From Lentimonas sp002292345 (GTDB lineage Bacteria > Verrucomicrobiota > Verrucomicrobiia > Opitutales > Coraliomargaritaceae), in the NCBI GenBank assembly GCA_964187655.1, contig CAXLMP010000043.1:1-32637 (forward strand): DNA of 32,637 bases. The letters are read 5' to 3'. Below, piece by piece: positions 1 to 7,409 of this stretch. Position 1 is the first letter of the stretch, and each line of letters starts with the position of its first letter. Under the pieces are notes generated by a model that saw nothing but the letters and a program-made list of their open reading frames with translations, ran no database searches and was not told where the DNA came from. The position numbers and the translations under genes were made by a program.

Positions 1-1
1 C

Positions 2-94
2 CGCGAAGATAAAGAGCGCGTGACTCGTAGAAACCTACTCGGCGTGCTATACACCGTCCTCTACAATGAGGCATCAGAAACAATCGCTCGCTAG
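2..94 (+). CDS. C-terminal end of an unidentified protein (partial)
   Basis: The frame is open from the window edge to a TAG stop at 92-94 and gives about 30 residues ending in NEASETIAR. The composition (charged N-terminal part, then a hydrophobic LLGVLYTVLY stretch) looks coding. A good bidirectional terminator follows about 35 bases downstream, as expected for a real gene end. I do not recognise the family from so short a tail. It could be chance, since only 30 codons are visible. Confidence 0.4.
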   Translation, partial: REDKERVTRRNLLGVLYTVLYNEASETIAR

Positions 95-126
95 GGCGTT
101 TTTGTTGTTATCGATGAAGAGCACAA

Positions 127-153
127 AAAAGCCTCGGTAAACCCGAGGCTTTT
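127..153. terminator. Bidirectional rho-independent terminator
   Basis: A perfect GCCTCGG/CCGAGGC stem (131-137 with 143-149, 5-nt loop) is extended by A-T pairs. It has an A-run before it (125-130) and T's after it (150-153), so it can work in both directions. It sits between the + strand gene ending at 94 and the - strand gene whose stop is at 172, ending both transcripts. Confidence 0.85.
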
Positions 154-171
154 AAAAGTATGAGCTGTGAC

Positions 172-915
172 TTATTTGGCAGGCTCTTCTCCCTCAGTCT
201 CCGGTGGAGTGGTGTGTTCTTCGTACTGCTGTTCCTCATCTTCCTCTTCTTCGTCCCACTTCATGGTTTCGTCGGCGACGAGTTTTTCTTCGGTGTCGGT
301 GCCTGTATCCACATCTTCAATTTCTTTTACGAGTTCTTCGTCTTCGGACTTTGGAGTGGTCTCTTCGTCGTCATCGAGTTCGAATCCTTCTGGCACGTAT
401 TCTAGGATCGTGGTGAGTTCGGTAAAGTAGTGCGTCGCTCGACCTTCGAGAAAGTCGCCATTTTGGGATTCGCGGATTTCTTCTTCGAGTTCCTCGACCG
501 TCAGATTCTGGGCGAAATCGATCAGATCGTTAAGCATTTTAATGCGTAGCTTGGTGATGTGGTCGAGCAAGTCGGCGTAGGGACCCTTATCTTCGTCCAG
601 TACATCGGGAAGAGCAAAAAGCGGATCTTCGCTGTCGAGAATGTTGTCCTGCACGCGCTTGAGTAGGACGGACTTGTCGTCCTGAATTTCGTCGATCCCG
701 AAAGAGTAAAAGGCTTCAGCGACAAGATCAGTTTGCAGGCCGTATTCGTTGAGCGGCTCCAGTAAATCGAGAATGTGCTGAAACTGGCGTGGGTCAATGA
801 TACCGAGGCCATCGATCTCCCAATGGATAGGATCACTGATTTCTTTGATCCACCAGTTCATGTCTTCTCCGATGCGTGCTTTGCACCAGGTGAGTTTTGT
901 AGATGTATTGGGCAT
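172..915 (-). CDS. Hypothetical protein with an acidic C-terminal tail
   Basis: This is a 247-residue protein of unrecognised family. Residues 1 to about 175 look like a folded, largely helical cytosolic domain (aromatic-rich N-terminus with a DMNWWIKEI stretch). The last 70 or so residues are a low-complexity tail dominated by Glu and Asp, including a WDEEEEDEEQQYEE run, with some Thr, Pro and Lys. There is no signal peptide or membrane segment. Acidic tails of this kind occur in proteins that contact basic partners such as ribosomal or nucleic-acid-binding proteins, but no function can be assigned here. The gene is monocistronic, is divergent from pyrD, and ends at the bidirectional terminator at 127-153. 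Open frames on the opposite strand at 160-430 are mirror images of the GA-rich tail. Confidence 0.8.
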   Translation of the reverse strand: MPNTSTKLTWCKARIGEDMNWWIKEISDPIHWEIDGLGIIDPRQFQHILDLLEPLNEYGLQTDLVAEAFYSFGIDEIQDDKSVLLKRVQDNILDSEDPLFALPDVLDEDKGPYADLLDHITKLRIKMLNDLIDFAQNLTVEELEEEIRESQNGDFLEGRATHYFTELTTILEYVPEGFELDDDEETTPKSEDEELVKEIEDVDTGTDTEEKLVADETMKWDEEEEDEEQQYEEHTTPPETEGEEPAK

Positions 916-963
916 GCTTAAAAGGCGTAGTTCCTAAGTATATTTTATAAGTAGCTTCGAGCT

Positions 964-993
964 TTGACTAGGAATTTTATAATATAATATACA
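964..993 (+). promoter_or_regulatory. Possible sigma70-type promoter for pyrD
   Basis: TTGACT (964-969) and TATACA (988-993) are separated by 18 bases in the very AT-rich gap between the divergent hypothetical gene and pyrD. The match is fair, but the region is so AT-rich that other TATAAT-like hexamers occur (978-983, 983-988) with poor spacing. Confidence 0.25.
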
Positions 994-1051
994 ACGGGTA
1001 AAAACTTCCAAAACCGAATTGTAAAGTGCTTTGTTAGAAAATTTTCCAACG

Positions 1052-1064
1052 AATGATTATCATT
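1052..1064. promoter_or_regulatory. Fur-box-like palindrome AATGATTATCATT
   Basis: This perfect 6-1-6 palindrome is identical to the central 13 bases of the classical 19-bp Fur consensus, read on the other strand. The outer three bases on each side do not match. It lies 63 bases before the pyrD start and downstream of the possible promoter at 964-993, where a bound repressor could block transcription. That it binds Fur is an inference from the motif alone. Confidence 0.35.
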
Positions 1065-1126
1065 GTTTAGTGGCGATGCCTTGTTAACTTGCCCATTTCT
1101 CAATTTAGGCTAACAGATTTACCGCT

Positions 1127-2191
1127 ATGGGATGTATCTACGAAAAAATTATTCGGCCAATTCTCTTTAAAATGGAGCCGGAACAGGCGCATGATCGTGG
1201 CCGCACCGCACTTATGGCGCTAAGTCAGATGCCGACTCTATGTCGACTGCTGCGCGCCTGCAATCAAGTCCGAGAGGATAAACCCGTTAAACTGTTTGGT
1301 TTAGAATTTCCAAATCGTGTCGGTCTCGCTGCTGGGATGGATAAAGATGGTGAATTCGCGCGTGCCACTGAGGCGCTGGGCTTCGGTCATGCCGAGGTCG
1401 GTACAGTTACGCCACAAGGGCAGCCAGGCAATCCGCGTCCGCGGTTATTTCGCTACCCCGAGCAAAAGGCCCTGATTAATCGGATGGGTTTTAATAATAA
1501 GGGTTCCGAGGCGATGTTACAATGCCTCTCGAAGCACTACCCGAAGGGCAAGCGTAGAATGCCCGTTGGGGTGAACATCGGTAAGGCGAAGGCTACATCG
1601 CTGGATCATGCGGTGGACGACTATGTAGCGTCGTTTCATACGTTGGCGGATCAAGCTGATTATTTCACCATTAATATCAGCAGTCCGAATACACCGGGCT
1701 TGCGTGAACTGCAGTCCGAGAGCTACCTGCGTGATTTGTTAACCACACTGCGCGATGAGAATCGTAGTTACGCCAAAAAACTCGGGCACCAGCCACATCC
1801 GTTGCTACTCAAGATCGCACCAGACCTGACGTACGCCGAGATCGATCAAATTGTAGAGGTGCTGCTTGATTTGGAATACGACGGCATTATTGCGACCAAT
1901 ACCACGATTGCCCGTCCACGTGGCTTTACCACGACGGAAACTGGCGGCATGAGTGGCGGCACGGATCTTCACAAGCGTTCCAACGATGTGATTGACTTTA
2001 TTCACCGTTCCACTGAAGGCAAGTTGCCGATTATCGGCGTGGGTGGGATTGATTCGGTCGAATCTGCCGGCGAAAAAATGGATGCTGGGGCATCGATGGT
2101 ACAAATCTATACAGGTTGGATCTATCGCGGTCCATTTTTCGCTAAAGTGCTAGCGGAAGCTTTAAAGTCACACGGCGAAGACTGGATCTAG
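1127..2191 (+). CDS. pyrD: Dihydroorotate dehydrogenase (quinone), class 2
   Basis: The enzyme oxidises dihydroorotate to orotate in de novo pyrimidine synthesis, passing electrons through FMN to the membrane quinone pool. The 354-residue length is typical of class 2. The N-terminal extension (residues 1-45), which forms the membrane-associated quinone tunnel in this class, is present. Core motifs follow: GLAAGMDKDG at 66-75, NRMGFNN at 118-124, the class 2 NISSPNTPGLR at 183-193 with the catalytic serine at 185 or 186 (class 1 uses Cys), TNTT at 257-260, and the FMN-phosphate-binding GVGGI (304-308) and YTG (328-330). It stands alone, convergent with the YicC gene. The start at 1127 gives the expected N-terminal length. 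A Fur-like palindrome lies upstream. Confidence 0.95.
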   Translation: MGCIYEKIIRPILFKMEPEQAHDRGRTALMALSQMPTLCRLLRACNQVREDKPVKLFGLEFPNRVGLAAGMDKDGEFARATEALGFGHAEVGTVTPQGQPGNPRPRLFRYPEQKALINRMGFNNKGSEAMLQCLSKHYPKGKRRMPVGVNIGKAKATSLDHAVDDYVASFHTLADQADYFTINISSPNTPGLRELQSESYLRDLLTTLRDENRSYAKKLGHQPHPLLLKIAPDLTYAEIDQIVEVLLDLEYDGIIATNTTIARPRGFTTTETGGMSGGTDLHKRSNDVIDFIHRSTEGKLPIIGVGGIDSVESAGEKMDAGASMVQIYTGWIYRGPFFAKVLAEALKSHGEDWI

Positions 2192-2281
2192 TAAAAAAAT
2201 AGAATCCTATCTTTTTGATCTATGCAGGTCTAGGGCTTGTCATAACCTTGAGCTTAGCAAGTAGAGTCTAGGGTGTCTGTG

Positions 2282-3163
2282 TTACTCGATATTTTGCACC
2301 TGTTCACGTATACGTTCGAGGGCATTTTTACCTTCAATCACTGCGCGGGTGATTTCGATCGGTGATGACTTACTGCCAGTAGTATTGAATTCTCGGTGTA
2401 TTTCTTGGCATAGGAAATCCATCTTCCGACCGGTCGCTTCGTCAGTATCAATGAATTCGTTGAATTGATCGAAGTGGCTACCCAAGCGTGTGAGTTCCTC
2501 GCTGATGTCCGAGCGGTCGGCGAAGATAGCTATTTCCTTGAGCACACGTTCATCATTTATGTCTAGTTCGAGCTTTAGTTGTTTGAGTCGATTCATCAGA
2601 GCATCGCGATAAGTCGCGACAGTGTTCTTTGCATGTTTTGCTATTAGCTGACGAATAGTATCGAGCTCTTGTATGCGCTGTCGTAAGTCTTCCGCAAGTG
2701 CCTTGCCCTCGTTAATTCGCATGGAATCAATATCTGCGAGCGCAGTATCAAATGCTGATTTGATGGGAGCTTCAATTTCGCGCCAGTCAGGGAGTGCAGT
2801 ACTGTCTTTTAGAGTTTTTGCTAGATCGAGTAATACGTGACTATCGACAGCAAAGGGGATATTCTGGCTTTCAGCGAAGCTGCGCAGCCGTTCCAAGCTT
2901 TCGTTCATGCTTTGGGCACTCCAAGCCAAGCCAGACTGTGCGCCCTCGGTCGACTCTGCCTTTATTTGAATGTTTACGCGACCGCGCTGAAAAGTTTCTT
3001 TGAGCCAATCCTTGCATTGTTGGTCGAGCCCATTCCATTCACGAGGACAGGATATTTGAGCATCTAGAGTTTTACGGTTTACCGAAGTTATCTCGACTTC
3101 GATTCGCACATTTTGTTTAGAGGCATCCGCAGAGCCACGACCATATCCTGTCATACTTTTCAT
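2282..3163 (-). CDS. yicC: YicC/YloC-family endoribonuclease
   Basis: This 293-residue protein belongs to the conserved YicC family, whose members act as endoribonucleases in RNA turnover. The N-terminus has the signature MKSMTGYGRG, followed by the YicC N-terminal domain (to about 155). A helical linker follows. The C-terminal DUF1732-type domain carries the family signature GRKMDFLCQEIHREFNTTGS at about 246-265 and ends in a helix. The length is normal. In many bacteria yicC is followed by gmk, but here it is followed by the convergent pyrD, so the usual linkage is lost. No clear terminator is visible in the 90 bases between them. Confidence 0.92.
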   Translation of the reverse strand: MKSMTGYGRGSADASKQNVRIEVEITSVNRKTLDAQISCPREWNGLDQQCKDWLKETFQRGRVNIQIKAESTEGAQSGLAWSAQSMNESLERLRSFAESQNIPFAVDSHVLLDLAKTLKDSTALPDWREIEAPIKSAFDTALADIDSMRINEGKALAEDLRQRIQELDTIRQLIAKHAKNTVATYRDALMNRLKQLKLELDINDERVLKEIAIFADRSDISEELTRLGSHFDQFNEFIDTDEATGRKMDFLCQEIHREFNTTGSKSSPIEITRAVIEGKNALERIREQVQNIE

Positions 3164-3253
3164 GCACTAGTCTTAGTCAGAGTATATGACTGTGGGCGAT
3201 ACATTTTTTGCGCCGATCGAACTACTGTGTGATTCTGCTGTAAGTTGATAGCG

Positions 3254-3658
3254 TTATTCTGATGGGTTCAAAATGATCGCGACTGTATTATCGTCGTAGA
3301 TAGTGTATGTAAGATTTTTTGGCCGTGTGTCTCTAGCGACATTCTTTGGAAGTTCAATCTGTTGCCTGTAAGAATTGCCCGCATCATCGGACCAAGTTAT
3401 AATACTATAGTCTGCCATCATCTCTCTGCTATTAAAGCCAACATTGAATGCTCTGTTAGGCAGTAAAGAGTGGGTCGATCCAACGGCACTGGTTGGCTGA
3501 TGTAGTACTTTTACATCATGTAATATCCCATTCGTAGCATTCAGTATTGTTGCTTGATTTAGCTGGAACCTCTGCTCCTTGATCAAGCTGCAAGCGTTTG
3601 CGGCGATTAAGCAGATAACTATCGAGAGGGTGATGGAAATCTTTCGGACTATTGCCAT
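3254..3658 (-). CDS. Hypothetical exported protein, possible lipoprotein
   Basis: This is a 134-residue protein. The N-terminus is a clear export signal: MAIVRKIS, then a hydrophobic ITLSIVICLIA core, then ANAC with Cys at 23. The lipobox is atypical (Ala rather than Leu/Val at -3), so it may be a lipoprotein or simply secreted. The mature part is beta-strand-like, with alternating polar and hydrophobic residues and an ITWSDDAGNSYRQQI stretch, suggesting a small envelope beta-domain. I do not recognise the family. It lies 90 bases from yicC and 67 from the ion channel gene in the same orientation and could be co-transcribed with either. Confidence 0.7.
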   Translation of the reverse strand: MAIVRKISITLSIVICLIAANACSLIKEQRFQLNQATILNATNGILHDVKVLHQPTSAVGSTHSLLPNRAFNVGFNSREMMADYSIITWSDDAGNSYRQQIELPKNVARDTRPKNLTYTIYDDNTVAIILNPSE

Positions 3659-3725
3659 ATTTATTGTTTAAAAAGACAATGTGACAGCGACGAGAACCAG
3701 CTTGATGCGCGCTCGCGTGAGGGCT

Positions 3726-4397
3726 CTACCTATGCCGACCCACATGGCCGACGAGTCCAGCGACGAGAATCGCCGTATACATCACCCCAGTGACCGCCTC
3801 AAGATAGGCAGCCATACGTGCAAATCGACTGATTGGTAAGATGTCGCCATAGCCGAGAGTGGTGAGTGTTACAAAGCTATAGTAAAACAGTGCGGAGCCT
3901 TTGGCTTGAATGTCATGGGCAGCAGCGAAGGAAAATGAGTTCAGGCTGATAAACTCAATATAAGAGTACAACAAACCCCACATGATTCCCAATAATAGGT
4001 AGCTAACAATTGCACCTGACAACTCATCGGCACCCAATGATTTCCTTTTGAAAATGGAGGATAGGATGATCCATATAATATATGCTATAAATAGGAAACT
4101 GAATGGCAGGATCAAATGGTAGAGAAACTCTTGGCTGAGCCCTAAGACTTGGCGAGTGAGCAAAGTGCCGATGAGCAAAAAGAGTACTCCGCTCGCTAAT
4201 TGAATACGCTTAGACGTTTTCTTATTTTCATTTAATGAGACAACAATAGCCACCATTGTAATTAGACTCCACAGGGTCAGGCAAATGTGGCCAATCTTAT
4301 ACTGCTCAAGCGCGGGGTAGAGTATAAGCGCGATGAGTAGGCTGATGAGTAATACGGTGTATTTTCCAATTTTATTTGCGATCTTTTCAAACATCAT
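3726..4397 (-). CDS. Potassium channel family membrane protein
   Basis: This 223-residue integral membrane protein has about six hydrophobic segments (roughly 12-30, 38-55, 68-86, 94-114, 127-147 and 200-218). The pore loop contains the K+ selectivity filter TLGYGD at 180-185, preceded by a pore helix, and the last segment forms the inner helix. This matches the two-TM ion-channel (Ion_trans_2) family with an extra N-terminal membrane domain. There is no C-terminal RCK/TrkA nucleotide-binding domain; the protein stops just after the inner helix. It probably conducts K+ passively across the inner membrane. Two adjacent ATG codons occur at the start (MM); either may be used. Confidence 0.85.
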   Translation of the reverse strand: MMFEKIANKIGKYTVLLISLLIALILYPALEQYKIGHICLTLWSLITMVAIVVSLNENKKTSKRIQLASGVLFLLIGTLLTRQVLGLSQEFLYHLILPFSFLFIAYIIWIILSSIFKRKSLGADELSGAIVSYLLLGIMWGLLYSYIEFISLNSFSFAAAHDIQAKGSALFYYSFVTLTTLGYGDILPISRFARMAAYLEAVTGVMYTAILVAGLVGHVGRHR

Positions 4398-4516
4398 AGT
4401 TTTATAACATCTGTTTTGGTATATTTTGGCAATTGCTTAGTCGGGAGTGATACTTGGATCGATACGTCGGCCGTTGCTAGAAACTGGAGTAGACTAAAAG
4501 AATGGAACTGATGCTC

Positions 4517-4532
4517 GCTAAATTTATTTAGC
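4517..4532. repeat. 16-bp near-perfect palindrome upstream of the channel gene
   Basis: GCTAAAT and ATTTAGC are separated by TT. It sits 120 bases upstream of the channel gene start and 28 bases beyond the MYG1 stop. It is AT-rich and lacks a T-run, so it is a weak terminator; it may be an operator. Function unknown. Confidence 0.3.
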
Positions 4533-4559
4533 TATGCAGGTCTTTGACGATCGCTTTTT

Positions 4560-5423
4560 TTAGCCAATATAGGCATTATTGACTAAGGCTTTTAGGCGCT
4601 CGAGATCAGCGCTTGAGGTCTTGGCAATAAAACCGCGAGCATGTGCGAAATGCACGTCTGATTCTTCTTCGAGGGTGCTGAAGTCGATGCGCTGATTGTC
4701 ATTGAAGCGGCGCATTCCGTAACCTTCTCCGCGACTGTCTGGGTAGATTAGCGCGAGCACTTCCTCTTCGAGGCCGAGGGCGATGACGTGTCCGCCTAGG
4801 CCTGCTGAAGCTTCATCTGGCATCGGTTCTGTGCGGGGCATGAAAAGAACTTTGAATGCGTCGTCAGTAGCGCCGAGCGTCCAAACCTCGGCATGCTGAG
4901 CGACGAAGTTGAGTCGCGTGCGCAGACCGGTTATATAATCAACTAAGTCTTGACCGATCATGTGCATGATCTCCCAGATCGGTTGACCTGGTTCGTGTTC
5001 AGTTTGGCTGGCGAAGCGTCGGAGTATTGTAATGTCGAGCGGGGAGTTCAGTTTGCCAATAGTTTCACGATCCATGCCGAGCCATTCGGCGGTGTCGTTG
5101 GGCCCGCGGCAATCGAACCATTCAGCGACTTCAAGCCAACTGCAGAACTCGCGTGCATCTTGGTAAAGCCCGAGGTGCTGGAGAACTAGTGAGAGGGCGC
5201 AAGTCGGGACCATGTCGCGCGGAAATTGATGGTGGTCGAAGTTACTCCGTTCGGGAGCATGTTCACCGCCGACGTCGAGCACGGCGATAGATGCGTCTGC
5301 GAGGTCAGCTTCGGTCGGTTCACGGCGTCGGATCGCAACAGGTGCTTGAGTGAGAAGCACAGCGCAGGCTAAGAATTCGTCTTTATGGGCTCCGCCTGGA
5401 TGAGTGAGGATAGAAGTGATCAT
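4560..5423 (-). CDS. MYG1-family (UPF0160) metal-dependent hydrolase
   Basis: This 287-residue protein belongs to the MYG1 family, related to DHH phosphoesterases; the eukaryotic member has 3'-5' RNA exonuclease activity. Metal-binding motifs are all in the first 70 residues: THPGGAHKDEFLAC (His8, His13, Asp15), VLDVGGEH (Asp50) and NFDHHQFPRD (DHH at 63-65). The C-terminal part, with GLGGHVIAL and a final HARGFIAKTSS stretch, also fits the family. There is no signal peptide, so it is cytosolic. The substrate in bacteria is not established. It is the upstream gene of a loose same-strand series with the channel gene, but the 162-base gap suggests a separate promoter for the latter. Confidence 0.85.
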   Translation of the reverse strand: MITSILTHPGGAHKDEFLACAVLLTQAPVAIRRREPTEADLADASIAVLDVGGEHAPERSNFDHHQFPRDMVPTCALSLVLQHLGLYQDAREFCSWLEVAEWFDCRGPNDTAEWLGMDRETIGKLNSPLDITILRRFASQTEHEPGQPIWEIMHMIGQDLVDYITGLRTRLNFVAQHAEVWTLGATDDAFKVLFMPRTEPMPDEASAGLGGHVIALGLEEEVLALIYPDSRGEGYGMRRFNDNQRIDFSTLEEESDVHFAHARGFIAKTSSADLERLKALVNNAYIG

Positions 5424-5653
5424 GAAGATCGTACGCTGAACACCGAACGCGGAAGGTCGAATGGTAAATTCACAATCTTAAAAGCGGGCACTGCTCGGCC
5501 GACAGGTCGCGGTAAACTGAAGGGAACTGTGCTTAAAAACAGGAAATGCCATTGACGTTATTCACTACGTACCAGGGATTTATCACCGACGAGGCAGACA
5601 TTTTCGTCGAGTCCGTGAGACTCGGAATGCTTTTTGATAAGCCTGATCGATCT

Positions 5654-6139
5654 TTATTGTCTAAGGCCGACCTTTGGTTCGAAGCGCACGCCGATCATAT
5701 TATAATCGGCGTAGGTGCCATTCGGGAACTGTGCGTCTTTGGGTGGATTGAGCATCCGGCCTTCAGCAATTATCGGCATTTCGACGCTAATATAGTCTTT
5801 GGAACTCAGTCGAACGGTATATAGTCCGTCGGACAAATTGCTGATCGGCACCAAGTTGCGGCCCATTGCTAGACGCTCTACGGAATGGGGGATACTGCCG
5901 TCTGCGGCGATAAATTCAATCCGCGCACCTGGGCCAGTTTTACTATATTGTGTAAACTCGATCATGTGCTCATTGGTGAAGCGAATGCCAACGTGCAGGA
6001 TGCCTGGTGTCTTTGCGGTCGCCTTTGGGCCTAGGTAAATAAATAGGCTGCCAACGATCGCAGTAAATATAAAGAGCCCGAAGGCGACGTATTTACCGGG
6101 AGTGCCTGATGCTGTATTCGTTTTTACTATGCCGTTCAT
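5654..6139 (-). CDS. Hypothetical membrane-anchored protein
   Basis: This 161-residue protein has one N-terminal membrane segment at about 18-37 (KYVAFGLFIFTAIVGSLFIY) and a periplasmic domain of about 120 residues. That domain looks all-beta, with an SNLSDGLYTVRLSSKDY stretch resembling an immunoglobulin-like or carboxypeptidase-regulatory-like fold. The family is not recognised. It is preferred over the overlapping + strand frame at 5546-5824 because it has a sensible signal anchor and domain layout. The gene points away from the respiratory operon, so its promoter and that of the operon share the 6140-6507 gap. Confidence 0.65.
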   Translation of the reverse strand: MNGIVKTNTASGTPGKYVAFGLFIFTAIVGSLFIYLGPKATAKTPGILHVGIRFTNEHMIEFTQYSKTGPGARIEFIAADGSIPHSVERLAMGRNLVPISNLSDGLYTVRLSSKDYISVEMPIIAEGRMLNPPKDAQFPNGTYADYNMIGVRFEPKVGLRQ

Positions 6140-6507
6140 GCGACTAGTTATGGGTGAGAATTCGAAAGTGAGAAGCCTGAATTTTACTTTATGATCAGAG
6201 CGAGTGGTCGAGCATGTGAGGGGTTCTCGTATTAGTAGTATAACGAAAGTTAATCGTTGGTATCTGTTTTGCTAATTGATGCACTGGTTTAGGAACATGT
6301 CATTGCTACAAAAAAATAATACCCCTAGTCCTTTGCACTTAATTTACGACTCACTAGTTCTGGTCTGAATAGATGCTAGTTTTACTCAATATATTTAACC
6401 TTTAACACGCACCTGTTTAGCCGTTTGGTTCATAGCGAATTTAATTTGCTAATAAAAACGGTTGCCATGCCAATTCGGCGCACTTTTAACAGACCCCTTT
6501 AACTCTG
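6140..6507. other. 368-base divergent intergenic region before the ACIII operon
   Basis: No convincing gene is visible. The stretch is AT-rich and must carry the promoters of the - strand gene ending at 6139 and of the + strand respiratory operon. A possible but weak + strand promoter is TTGGTT near 6425 with an AT-rich -10 region near 6450. No terminator or clear operator palindrome is seen. The operon's first gene has no recognisable Shine-Dalgarno sequence. Confidence 0.5.
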
Positions 6508-6705
6508 ATGAACAGCGAAAAAACTACTACACGCAAAGGATTTTTGAAACGGGCAGGTCTGGCATTTGCCGGGGTATTTGCACTGACTCGTGCAGCCAAC
6601 TCTGAATCCAAGCCTAAATCCTCTAATCTTGCTTCTTCTGGGACGCCGCGTGCGATGTCTCGCATTCGATCTGCTAAGGGAGCAGTTGAGCGTAAAACCG
6701 TCTAA
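6508..6705 (+). CDS. Small Tat-signal-like protein at the head of the ACIII operon
   Basis: This is a 65-residue protein. Residues 9-30 (RKGFLKRAGLAFAGVFALTR) have the layout of a twin-arginine signal, although the pair is Arg-Lys rather than Arg-Arg. The remainder is short, basic and Ser/Ala-rich, with no cofactor motif. The gene lies 33 bases before actA on the same strand and is probably the operon's first cistron. Small Tat-like proteins of this size occur beside other respiratory enzymes (for example the formate dehydrogenase region TAT target family), but membership in that family is not shown here. It may be a maturation or export helper. Confidence 0.6.
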   Translation: MNSEKTTTRKGFLKRAGLAFAGVFALTRAANSESKPKSSNLASSGTPRAMSRIRSAKGAVERKTV

Positions 6706-6738
6706 TTTAGACGTTTATAACTTCTTATTATACAAGCG

Positions 6739-7392
6739 ATGGCGAACGTATTTCCGAGGTGGGTCAACACGATCCCTATTAAAGTAATCGTGGCACTTGT
6801 GCTAACCGTGAGTGCAGTCACTCTGGGGGTTACTTACTACGCAACTCCAAAGTATACTCGGGTAGGCTACGCGCCGACGCAGCCTGTGCCTTTCAGTCAT
6901 GCACTGCACGTCGGGCAGCTTGAGTTGGATTGCCGCTACTGTCACACATTCGTGGACCGTTCTGAGCACTCCAACGTACCAGCCACCAATGTATGTATGA
7001 CCTGTCACAGTATGGTGCGTAAAGATGATCCGATACTGGCGCCAGTACGTGAGAGTTATGAGTCTGGTGAGCCGATCCCATGGGTGCGCATCCACAAGAC
7101 CCCTGACTACGTTTACTTCAATCACTCGGTTCACGTAAACCGGGGAATCAGCTGCGTTGAGTGTCACGGCCGTGTCGATGAAATGGAAGTCGTTGAGCAT
7201 GCGAAGCCATTAAGCATGAGTTTCTGCTTGGACTGCCACCGTAACCCTGAAGACAGCATTCGACCTATAGAAGAAGTTTACAACTTAGATTGGGAACGTC
7301 CCGATACAGAAGCATTTCATAAAGAAGCTGTCGGCTTCGTTCACGACTGGAAGGTCAATCCCCCGCAAAGCTGCTCAGGCTGCCACCGTTAA
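6739..7392 (+). CDS. actA: ACIII subunit A, pentaheme cytochrome c
   Basis: ActA is the pentaheme c subunit of alternative complex III (quinol:cytochrome c or electron-acceptor oxidoreductase), held on the periplasmic face by one N-terminal helix (about 12-34). Five CXXCH motifs are present: CRYCH (65-69), CMTCH (86-90), CVECH (139-143), CLDCH (163-167) and CSGCH (212-216). Additional conserved histidines (for example FSHALHVGQ and FNHSVHVN) can serve as distal heme ligands. The 217-residue length is normal for the family. It is followed after 17 bases by actB. The hemes carry electrons from the quinol-oxidising part of the complex toward the monoheme subunit and its acceptor. Confidence 0.95.
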   Translation: MANVFPRWVNTIPIKVIVALVLTVSAVTLGVTYYATPKYTRVGYAPTQPVPFSHALHVGQLELDCRYCHTFVDRSEHSNVPATNVCMTCHSMVRKDDPILAPVRESYESGEPIPWVRIHKTPDYVYFNHSVHVNRGISCVECHGRVDEMEVVEHAKPLSMSFCLDCHRNPEDSIRPIEEVYNLDWERPDTEAFHKEAVGFVHDWKVNPPQSCSGCHR

Positions 7393-7409
7393 TCGCACCC
7401 TTTTAGATA

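Noticed and set aside
160..430. Several + strand open frames, Ser- or Phe-rich
   Set aside because: They are mirror images of the GA-rich codons of the acidic tail on the - strand.
2192..2281. Terminator between pyrD and yicC
   Set aside because: There are A- and T-runs but no stable GC-containing stem.
5608..5624. CGAGTC/GACTCG hairpin before the hypothetical gene's stop
   Set aside because: The stem is short and the T-run is seven bases away and on the wrong strand for the nearest gene end, so it is a poor terminator.
5546..5824. 92-codon + strand frame
   Set aside because: It overlaps the - strand gene 5654-6139 for more than half its length; the - strand reading has a membrane anchor and a sensible domain layout, while this one has none.
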